Source of the DNA: Bacteroidales bacterium
GTDB lineage: Bacteria > Bacteroidota > Bacteroidia > Bacteroidales > BM520
Length of the DNA: 5,473 nt
Direction: 5' to 3'
Assembly: GCA_023230285.1 (NCBI GenBank)
Contig: JALNXP010000174.1
Location: 1-5,473 of the forward strand
Part shown: one piece after another, positions 1 through 4,489 of the stretch
How positions within the stretch are numbered: the first letter of the stretch is position 1
How the letters are laid out: the number at the start of each line of letters is the position of its first letter
Made by a program: the position numbers and the translations under genes
The notes under the pieces: model-generated
What the model saw: only the letters and a program-made list of their open reading frames with translations
Databases searched by the model: none
Told to the model about the DNA's origin: nothing

Positions 1-336
1 TACATAATCATTATTATTATCTAAAAAATTGATAATAGGCTCAATCCAGCCGGGGGTCACCTCTATATCCGAATTTAACAAAATGAAATACTCTATATCT
101 ACAATTTGCTTTAATGCTCTGTTATATCCTTCTGCAAATCCATAGTTTTTATCTAACGGTATCGTGTGTATTTTGGGATAATTAGCTTCTAAAAACGACA
201 ACGAATCATCTGTTGAAGCATTGTCGGCAATATATATATCAGCATATTCAATATTATTATCGACCACTGACGGTAAAAACTTCTCCAAAAATTTTTTACC
301 GTTCCAATTTAATATTACAATAGCAACTCTTTTCAA
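1..336 (-). CDS. Family 2 glycosyltransferase, N-terminal part (runs off the left edge)
   Basis: The first 112 codons of a GT2 (GT-A fold) glycosyltransferase, which would transfer a sugar from an activated nucleotide sugar to an envelope glycan acceptor on the cytoplasmic side of the membrane. Visible family signatures are the first beta strand VAIVILNWNG (residues 4-13), ADNASTDDS at about 38-46, KNYGFAEGYN at about 63-72, and the DXD-like metal/nucleotide site LLNSDIEVTPGW at about 87-98. The C-terminal catalytic half is missing because the window ends. The start is a TTG at 336-334: the codon just upstream is TGA, and homologues commonly begin MKKVAIVILNWNG, so this TTG replaces the usual ATG. 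It lies 29 bp downstream of the GWxTD gene on the same strand and is probably cotranscribed with it. The family is certain; donor, acceptor and pathway cannot be read from this fragment. Confidence 0.9.
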   Translation of the reverse strand, partial: MKRVAIVILNWNGKKFLEKFLPSVVDNNIEYADIYIADNASTDDSLSFLEANYPKIHTIPLDKNYGFAEGYNRALKQIVDIEYFILLNSDIEVTPGWIEPIINFLDNNNDYV

Positions 337-365
337 TCAATAGAAATTTTAGGTGTATTTATAGA

Positions 366-1826
366 TTAATGCGGGTCGTCATAATATTCATCTAAAGGCA
401 CGCCCCACATTTCATCATAAGATGTTTCATCATCGGTAATAGGAGCGTTCAAGTATAATTCGTATTGCCATTTAGGATTACTTAATTCGCCAAAAACATC
501 AGAATGTATCAGATTATAATCTTTTGTGGCTGCATCCATAGAAGCAAATACAAAACGTTTGTTTCTTTGACCTGCAATTTCGTAATATTGCCATATTTCA
601 TACGGCAGGGTAGAAGGTGAAACTTTGTTCTCATGTATATGATTTGGTGCGCCATATTGTAAATATACACGTCCTCTGTCGGTTTCATACCCATATTTTA
701 CCGTATTACCATAAGAACGATTAACTTTAGCAACTTCACGCATGTAGTCATTAAAAGCTTTCTCCGGATTTAATTCGTCTCTTTCACTCCAAAAGTGATA
801 AACAAAATTTTGCAAAAGAGTTACATCTTCAACTTCATTTAAATCATATATAAACATCTTCTCATAATCTGTTGCTTTAGGAGTAAAAGACTTGATAATC
901 ATCTTCAAACTGTCAATGCTGTTAAATCTGTAAGCGAAAGAATTGGTAAGATGTAGATTCGCAAGTAATCCTTCGTTGTAGGTGATAGCCGGATTTGAGC
1001 GTTGGAAGAATTTTTTAGTTGTAATCATATCCTTACCTTCTTCATTTTTTACTTTAATTACCAACGTGTAATTACCTGATGGTAAAGAAGAAATATTGAA
1101 TTTACCAAGTGTTGGGAGAACGGATTTTACAGTAGCTTTCTGTATATTTGTATAACCGGTAATAACTTCGTCAGGAAGTTCAAAGTTTTCTATTTGGGTG
1201 TAAACAACTATTTTTGAATCCGTAGTAAGGTATTTATCCAAATTATAAATTTCATTATAATAAGTGAGGGTAGTACGGTTTTCAGGATAAAACTTTGTAA
1301 AATAAGGAATTAAGTCGTAACCGCTGCGTGTAAGCATACTTTTATTATTGGCTTTATAGCATGTGTCTATCAAACAGATAGTAGATGAACAAATTTCATC
1401 ATCAGGGAAATTGACACTTGCTTTGACCTTGCCCGTTATATAATTGTCAGGGGCGTTTTTATCTTTAATTAGAATATTTATGGTATAATCGCCATTATCG
1501 AGGAACAGACGTTGCTGGTCTAAGATGTTGTATTGATTGATTACAGTATCATTAATAGCCTGACTTTGGATTTCGTATTTATTATATTCGGCGATAGAGT
1601 CGTTTTGCATAAACAGCATGGTAACCTGTACAGTAGCTACAAATAGTCCGTCTGAATTTTTCACATGTTGAAGTTGATATTGAGGAATAGACAGATATGT
1701 TTCAATGTAAGGTTGTCCGTCATTAGTACAGAAGCAACTGTAATTAAAGTGTACGGTCAGGTCATTGCAAAAGCCGATAAAATTTACAAGTATTAAATAA
1801 ATTGATAATAAAAAATATTTTTTCAT
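366..1826 (-). CDS. GWxTD domain-containing secreted protein
   Basis: A 486-residue exported protein of the Bacteroidetes GWxTD family, whose role is not established. Residues 1-20 form a signal peptide (MKKYFLLSIYLILVN...FC); the cysteine at 20 follows I-G-F, a poor lipobox, so a cleaved non-lipoprotein signal is more likely. The middle (about 25-290) has alternating beta strands of Ig-like type. The C-terminal third has the family hallmarks: an FW pair followed by R-D near 345-349 and the signature GYETDRGRVYLQYGAP at 379-394, where Tyr takes the place of Trp in GWxTD. The ORF could begin 25 codons earlier (ATG at 1901), but the promoter -7 box at 1878-1885 lies downstream of that codon and only the ATG at 1826 gives a proper signal peptide, so the shorter form is chosen. 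It is first in a probable two-gene unit with the glycosyltransferase. Confidence 0.9.
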   Translation of the reverse strand: MKKYFLLSIYLILVNFIGFCNDLTVHFNYSCFCTNDGQPYIETYLSIPQYQLQHVKNSDGLFVATVQVTMLFMQNDSIAEYNKYEIQSQAINDTVINQYNILDQQRLFLDNGDYTINILIKDKNAPDNYITGKVKASVNFPDDEICSSTICLIDTCYKANNKSMLTRSGYDLIPYFTKFYPENRTTLTYYNEIYNLDKYLTTDSKIVVYTQIENFELPDEVITGYTNIQKATVKSVLPTLGKFNISSLPSGNYTLVIKVKNEEGKDMITTKKFFQRSNPAITYNEGLLANLHLTNSFAYRFNSIDSLKMIIKSFTPKATDYEKMFIYDLNEVEDVTLLQNFVYHFWSERDELNPEKAFNDYMREVAKVNRSYGNTVKYGYETDRGRVYLQYGAPNHIHENKVSPSTLPYEIWQYYEIAGQRNKRFVFASMDAATKDYNLIHSDVFGELSNPKWQYELYLNAPITDDETSYDEMWGVPLDEYYDDPH

Positions 1827-1877
1827 ACGTATATAGGTGTTGTAAAGATGAATACTTTTTAAGCTACATTTAAACTG

Positions 1878-1885
1878 CAAATGTA
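1878..1885 (-). promoter_or_regulatory. Bacteroidetes-type -7 box for the GWxTD gene
   Basis: On the minus strand this reads TACATTTG, a perfect match to the TAnnTTTG -7 consensus of the Bacteroidetes primary sigma factor. It lies 51 bp upstream of the ATG at 1826, giving a leader of roughly 45 nt. A TTTG that could act as a -33 element (1899-1902) is only 13 bp away, shorter than the usual spacing of about 20, so the -33 part is weak or absent. No ribosome binding site with a purine-rich Shine-Dalgarno is visible, which is normal in this phylum. Confidence 0.6.
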
Positions 1886-1887
1886 AT

Positions 1888-1926
1888 AGATTTTTTTTCA
1901 AAAAATTTTTTTTTGAAAAAAAATCT
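1888..1926. repeat. Perfect 18-bp A/T-rich inverted repeat between divergent promoters
   Basis: Arms 1888-1905 and 1909-1926 are perfect reverse complements around a TTT loop. The sequence is AGA, eight T, C, six A, then the mirror image. It separates the -7 box of the GWxTD gene from that of the tRNA gene. It is composed almost wholly of A and T, so it is not a typical intrinsic terminator. It could extrude as a cruciform, act as an UP-like or protein-binding element, or be a by-product of long A and T tracts. Confidence 0.7.
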
Positions 1927-1956
1927 CTGAAAAACCTTTATTTAAAAAAAAAGATG

Positions 1957-1964
1957 TACTTTTG
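1957..1964 (+). promoter_or_regulatory. Bacteroidetes-type -7 box for tRNA-Ser
   Basis: TACTTTTG fits TAnnTTTG exactly and ends four bases before the mature 5' end of the tRNA, so transcription would begin at or very near the tRNA itself. The -33 position has only a TTTA (1937-1940, spacer 16), a weak match. It may also drive the integrase downstream, as no other promoter of this type is seen before 2191. Confidence 0.65.
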
Positions 1965-1968
1965 CAGC

Positions 1969-2056
1969 GGAGAAATGGCAGAGTGGTCGATTGCGGCAGT
2001 CTTGAAAACTGTTGTACCGTCAGGTACCGGGGGTTCGAATCCCTCTTTCTCCGCCA
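1969..2056 (+). tRNA. tRNA-Ser (anticodon TGA), CCA encoded
   Basis: A complete class II tRNA. Acceptor arm GGAGAAA (1969-1975) pairs with TTTCTCC (2046-2052), followed by discriminator G (2053) and genomic CCA (2054-2056). The D stem is GCA/TGC (1978-1980/1992-1994). The anticodon arm GCAGT/ACTGT encloses the loop CTTGAAA (2001-2007), with anticodon TGA at 2003-2005, reading UCN serine codons. The long variable arm GTACC-GTCA-GGTAC (2014-2027) and the G discriminator are serine identity features. The T arm has GGGGG-TTCGAAT-CCCTC (2029-2045). It lies directly upstream of a tyrosine recombinase gene, marking it as the integration target of the element to the right; part of its 3' half may therefore be supplied by the element. 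Confidence 0.97.
2034..2056 (+). other. Inferred attachment site (attL-type junction) in the tRNA 3' end
   Basis: Tyrosine integrases of phages and integrative elements often recombine within the T loop and 3' acceptor arm of tRNA genes, leaving the tRNA intact. Here the integrase starts 134 bp past the CCA and points away from the tRNA, the standard layout. The exact core is unknown, because its partner copy would be at the far end of the element, outside the window; no second copy of this stretch occurs within it. Confidence 0.5.
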
Positions 2057-2069
2057 AATCGCTCGAAAG

Positions 2070-2114
2070 CCCTGTAAATACTACTAATTCCAAGGATTTA
2101 CCAAATTTACCGGG
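2070..2114. repeat. Imperfect 10-bp inverted repeat next to the junction
   Basis: CCCTGTAAAT (2070-2079) and ATTTACCGGG (2105-2114) are reverse complements at 9 of 10 positions. The loop holds a further ATTTACC (2096-2102), 9 bp before the one in the right arm. It lies just inside the presumed junction. It could be a binding site for the integrase or an accessory factor, or a weak terminator for the tRNA transcript, though no T-run follows directly. Confidence 0.45.
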
Positions 2115-2128
2115 ACAAAATCGGGACA
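2111..2128 (+). repeat. Direct repeat CGGGACA x2, 11 bp apart (candidate integrase arm sites)
   Basis: CGGGACA occurs at 2111-2117 and 2122-2128, so the two copies fall on the same face of the helix. They are the most GC-rich bases in this AT-rich spacer and lie between the presumed att core and the integrase gene, where arm-type sites for the N-terminal domain of tyrosine integrases are expected. Function is inferred from position and phasing only. Confidence 0.45.
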
Positions 2129-2139
2129 GCATTAAAGAA

Positions 2140-2183
2140 CTCCTTTTTTTATTGTTTCCAAAAAAAATAATTTAAGAAAGGAG
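2140..2183 (+). promoter_or_regulatory. Leader hairpin that would sequester the integrase ribosome binding site
   Basis: CTCCTTTTTT (2140-2149) pairs with AAGAAAGGAG (2174-2183) over ten positions, nine Watson-Crick and one G-U. The right arm contains the whole Shine-Dalgarno of the integrase. In the loop, an A-run (2160-2167) could alternatively pair with the T-run 2144-2150, which would free the ribosome binding site. The seven-pair CTCCTTT/AAAGGAG core is exact. Regulation by this fold is inference. Confidence 0.5.
2177..2183 (+). promoter_or_regulatory. Strong Shine-Dalgarno of the integrase gene
   Basis: AAAGGAG with a 7-base A-rich spacer before the ATG at 2191. It fixes the start codon. 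A canonical Shine-Dalgarno of this strength contrasts with the host gene at 1826 and the other genes in the window, none of which shows one, as is typical of Bacteroidota. Confidence 0.8.
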
Positions 2184-2190
2184 AAAAAAA

Positions 2191-3324
2191 ATGCCCAAAA
2201 ACCTCACCGACTTCTACGTTAATTTCAGACCCGCTGAAGTGCATAGCGGCAAGGAAATCTATATCGCTTTTTATGCACTTAATCCATTGACAAACAAACT
2301 ACAACGTGTTAAGTACAAACAAAATCATCTTGCTAAATCTAAATCATTACGATTAAAATTTGCAAGGCTTATTTGCTTAGAAATTAATAACAAACTACAA
2401 AATGGATGGAACCCTTTTGTAGAGACAATGAACTATAAAACATACCGGAAGCTAATTGATGCCATTACATCATTTATCAATATCAAGAAAAAAGAACTGC
2501 GACCGGATTCTTTACGCACATACACATCTAACGCTAATAAATTGATAGAATGGTTGCGAAAAAACAATTATCAGAATATAAGTTGTGAGGCTTTTAACAA
2601 GAAACATGCTAATGAATTAATGTTTGTAATATCTGAAGATGAACGTATATCAAATAAAACATATAATAATAACTTACTGTTTTACAGGTGTCTATTTAAC
2701 TTTTTTATTGATAAAGAATATATCAAGGAGAATCCGTTTGAGCGATTCAAAAATAAGCGAATTAATGAAAAGACAAGGATAACCATTCCGCAAGATGTAA
2801 GACATAAGATATTACAGTATTTTGTTAACAGCTCTATTCCTGAGTATCTGCATATATGCCAACTGTGTTATAAGTGTTTGATTAGACCGAAGGAAATATT
2901 GCAACTTATAGTTGGTGATATTAATTTTGAAGATAATATAATCACTATACCGGCAGCCGTGGCAAAGAATCACAAGGAGCGAATGATCGCTGTGCCGCCG
3001 GAAATTATGCAATATTTTTCTACTCTTAAGCATTACAATAAGGATTATAATATTTTTTCTACTGATTATAAGCCCGGAAAGAAGTTGCTGACGACACGCG
3101 ATACCGGCAGAACGTGGTCGAAGATGCGCGAAGCTCTTAATCTTCCGGTAGAATATCAATTTTACTCTTTGAAAGATACCGGCATAACCGAGCTATTGGA
3201 GGCGGGCGTGCCTGCGAAGTTCGTAAAAGAACTTGCAGATCATAGTAGCTTAGCAATGACCGAAAAATACACCCATAAGTCGAGTGCGGAAGAAATTTTG
3301 CGGCATAATACGTTGGAGTTCTAA
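2191..3324 (+). CDS. int: Tyrosine recombinase / phage-type integrase
   Basis: A 377-residue site-specific recombinase that would integrate and excise the element at the adjacent tRNA-Ser. An N-terminal arm-binding region (about 1-80) is followed by a SAM-like core-binding domain (about 85-185, with NKTYNNNLLFYRCLFNFF at 155-172) and the catalytic domain (about 195-377). Catalytic positions seen are Arg232 (in IRPKEIL), a beta-hairpin lysine at 259 (or 262), His351 (ADHSS) and nucleophile Tyr360 (EKYTH), nine residues after the histidine as usual. Box II, normally HxxR, reads YSLK (325-328): Tyr replaces His and Lys replaces the second Arg. The length is normal for the family, and the gene is unbroken. 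The start is fixed by a strong Shine-Dalgarno. The last four bases overlap the end of the convergent membrane-protein gene. No promoter of Bacteroidetes type precedes it apart from that of the tRNA. Confidence 0.93.
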   Translation: MPKNLTDFYVNFRPAEVHSGKEIYIAFYALNPLTNKLQRVKYKQNHLAKSKSLRLKFARLICLEINNKLQNGWNPFVETMNYKTYRKLIDAITSFINIKKKELRPDSLRTYTSNANKLIEWLRKNNYQNISCEAFNKKHANELMFVISEDERISNKTYNNNLLFYRCLFNFFIDKEYIKENPFERFKNKRINEKTRITIPQDVRHKILQYFVNSSIPEYLHICQLCYKCLIRPKEILQLIVGDINFEDNIITIPAAVAKNHKERMIAVPPEIMQYFSTLKHYNKDYNIFSTDYKPGKKLLTTRDTGRTWSKMREALNLPVEYQFYSLKDTGITELLEAGVPAKFVKELADHSSLAMTEKYTHKSSAEEILRHNTLEF

Positions 3325-3761
3325 CAATCACTCTCAAAAAGAGCGTTCCAACTATCGTCCGGAGGTGTAGTGAGCAGTCCGCCCTTTGCGTAATAAGCGA
3401 CACTACCAATAATTGAGTTTACCTTTATTCTATTTTGCTCTGTTGCTATAGCATGTACGCCGTTTGGAATCTTATAAACAATACCGTTTATTTTCACTCC
3501 ATCTATACTGTTTTTGTTTCCACCTGCGCTGATGGCGGACGTTGTCGAGTTATATTCATCCTTTGAACAAATTGTTTTGCCGGTTTTATTGATGATTTGA
3601 GCTTTGCCAAACATAGTATGAATAAATACAAGCATACCTGTAGCTGCTAAAGTGCCAGTAAAATATTTAAACAAATTTTCATAACGGAGACACAGTATAA
3701 ACAATATTACTGTAATTAAGGCTGTAAAATCTGCTATTAAATAGCTGTCTATTTTTTTCAT
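3321..3761 (-). CDS. Two-helix membrane protein, downstream copy of a tandem pair
   Basis: A 146-residue protein of unrecognised family. Residues 8-26 and about 33-49 are hydrophobic, predicting a membrane hairpin after a short MKKIDSY start; from FGKAQII (51) onward it is a soluble domain of 96 residues, including STTSAIS, IDGVKINGIVYKIPNGVHAIATEQ and the tail TTPPDDSWNALFESDC. The downstream location of the soluble part (cytoplasm or periplasm) cannot be settled by charge alone. It is a duplicate of the gene at 3790-4230, with equal length and no indels: 86 of 96 residues match in the soluble domain but only about 21 of 50 in the membrane part. It follows that gene by 28 bp, has no promoter of its own, and its TAG stop overlaps the stop of the convergent integrase. 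An accessory phage function such as superinfection exclusion is possible from position, but nothing in the protein proves it. Confidence 0.8.
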   Translation of the reverse strand: MKKIDSYLIADFTALITVILFILCLRYENLFKYFTGTLAATGMLVFIHTMFGKAQIINKTGKTICSKDEYNSTTSAISAGGNKNSIDGVKINGIVYKIPNGVHAIATEQNRIKVNSIIGSVAYYAKGGLLTTPPDDSWNALFESDC

Positions 3762-3789
3762 TTAGCATAAATTTGAATGGTTACTTATT

Positions 3790-4230
3790 TTAACAATCGC
3801 TCTCAAAAAGAGCGTTCCAACTATCGTCAGGAGGTGTGGTGAGTAGTCCGCCGCCAATATGATAGATAGCATTGCCAATAATTGAGTTTACCTTTATTCT
3901 GTTTTGCTCTGTTGCTATAGCATGTACGCCGTTTGGGATTTTATAAACAATACCGTCTATTTTCACTCCATCTATACAGTTTTTGTTTCCATCTGCGCTG
4001 ATGGCTGACGTCGTCGAGTTATATTCATCCTTTGAGCAAATCGCTTTTCCTGTTTTATTAATTATTTGAGCTTTGCCGAATTTAGCTTGGATTAGTGCCG
4101 ATAATACGGAAACGGTCATTGCCGATAAAAAATATTTTGGTGAGTTTTTATAAATAGCACTCACTAAAATTAGTATTATCGTAATTAAAGCCGCAAAATC
4201 TGCTATCAAATAGCCGTTTGTTTTTTTCAT
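3790..4230 (-). CDS. Two-helix membrane protein, upstream copy of a tandem pair
   Basis: A 146-residue paralogue of the next gene. MKKTNGY is followed by hydrophobic segments at about 8-26 and 33-48, then the conserved soluble domain from FGKAQII (51) to the C-terminal ESDC. It differs from its partner in having Cys at 85 and a different short stretch near 120-126 (NAIYHIG against SVAYYAK). The reading frame is open upstream to 4266, but the ATG at 4230 is chosen because it aligns with the start of the partner and gives exactly the same length; the extra 12 residues would begin inside the terminator region. It lies downstream of an intrinsic terminator and a small palindrome, with no TAnnTTTG box in the gap, so it is expressed either by read-through or from a promoter of another type. 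The family and function are unknown. Confidence 0.8.
   Translation of the reverse strand: MKKTNGYLIADFAALITIILILVSAIYKNSPKYFLSAMTVSVLSALIQAKFGKAQIINKTGKAICSKDEYNSTTSAISADGNKNCIDGVKIDGIVYKIPNGVHAIATEQNRIKVNSIIGNAIYHIGGGLLTTPPDDSWNALFESDC
3798..3814 (-). repeat. Small hairpin in the last codons of the upstream copy, nearly repeated in the downstream copy
   Basis: CGCTCT-CAAAA-AGAGCG is a perfect 6-bp inverted repeat 8 bases before the end of the gene. The equivalent at 3329-3345 has one change that becomes a G-U pair in the minus-strand RNA, so the stem is kept. It codes for the conserved residues A-L-F-E-S, so protein constraint alone could preserve it. The stem is followed by only a short, broken T stretch, so termination is doubtful. 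Confidence 0.35.
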
Positions 4231-4240
4231 TTGAATATGT

Positions 4241-4258
4241 GTTATTTGTGTAAATAAC
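4241..4258. promoter_or_regulatory. 7-bp palindrome just upstream of the membrane-protein pair
   Basis: GTTATTT-GTGT-AAATAAC is a perfect inverted repeat ending 10 bp before the ATG at 4230. It could be an operator for a repressor or a small leader hairpin. No regulator gene is present in the window to pair with it. Confidence 0.35.
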
Positions 4259-4261
4259 GAA

Positions 4262-4293
4262 AACAAGCCCGCATTATTTTATGCAGGCTTGTT
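4262..4293 (-). terminator. Intrinsic terminator after the late-gene run
   Basis: Read on the minus strand, AACAAGCC-T-GCAT and ATGC-G-GGCTTGTT form a 13-position stem with one mismatch (4270/4285) and a 6-base loop, followed by a modest T tract (TTTTCGTTATTT counted from the last two bases of the stem). The 5' arm begins within the TAA stop of the 45-residue gene. It separates the structural genes from the membrane-protein pair. Confidence 0.8.
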
Positions 4294-4429
4294 AAAATGG
4301 TAATTCGTCTTGAACTTCGCAACTGAAATAATTATCTGTCACCTGTTGTGTATATAATTTTTCTTCCGGAGTGGTGAATAGTTCATATTTAGCAGCATTG
4401 TCGCGAGGTTGGTACTTGTAAACTCGCAT
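4292..4429 (-). CDS. 45-residue protein with an SSB-like acidic C-terminal tail
   Basis: A short reading frame starting MRVYKYQPRDNAAKYELF and ending EVQDELPF. No membrane segment or signal peptide is present; the protein is polar with several tyrosines. The last five residues resemble the conserved C-terminal tip of bacterial single-stranded DNA-binding proteins (typically DDxPF or similar), which docks to DNA repair and replication proteins; the OB fold of SSB itself is absent. The stop codon lies at the base of the intrinsic terminator, as expected for the last gene of a transcript. The gene begins 60 bp after the LamG-like gene; that gap is AT-rich with no promoter box or ribosome binding site that I can see. 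It is supported by position, clean end and non-random composition, but I do not recognise the family. Confidence 0.6.
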   Translation of the reverse strand: MRVYKYQPRDNAAKYELFTTPEEKLYTQQVTDNYFSCEVQDELPF

Positions 4430-4489
4430 GATTTGATTATTTTTTATTTTATTGTTTGTGTTTTTTTGCCATTATTTTATTTTTTGAAA

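Larger units (their letters stand above)
3321..4230 (-). repeat. Tandem gene duplication, unit offset 469 bp
   Basis: The two 441-bp reading frames align base for base at an offset of 469 with no gap. Identity is high at DNA level over the 3' two thirds (3321-3611 against 3790-4080), including many silent sites, and falls sharply over the membrane-coding part, apart from the first 20 codons. The pattern suggests a fairly recent duplication or gene conversion of the soluble domain combined with an older or fast divergence of the membrane hairpin. Confidence 0.9.

Noticed and set aside
1827..1901. N-terminal extension of the GWxTD protein starting at 1901
   Set aside because: It would begin within the A/T inverted repeat upstream of the promoter -7 box and would put 25 residues in front of a good signal peptide.
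1954..2175. 73-codon plus-strand reading frame and an overlapping minus-strand frame (1938-2132)
   Set aside because: Both run through the tRNA-Ser gene and its flank; the apparent peptides are translations of tRNA sequence.
2812..3409. Minus-strand reading frames of 115 and 90 codons across the integrase end
   Set aside because: They lie opposite a well-supported integrase with catalytic motifs and give no recognisable protein.
3321..4230. CRISPR or insertion-sequence origin of the tandem repeat
   Set aside because: There are only two long copies, each a full reading frame, with no short spaced repeats, terminal inverted repeats or transposase.
4231..4266. 12-residue N-terminal extension of the upstream membrane protein starting at 4266
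   Set aside because: The paralogue starts at the position of the ATG at 4230 and both are then exactly 146 residues; the extension lies in the terminator and palindrome.
4449..4472. Seven-codon minus-strand frame MAKKHKQ in the gap before the 45-residue gene
   Set aside because: It is too short and AT-biased to distinguish from chance, with no ribosome binding site.
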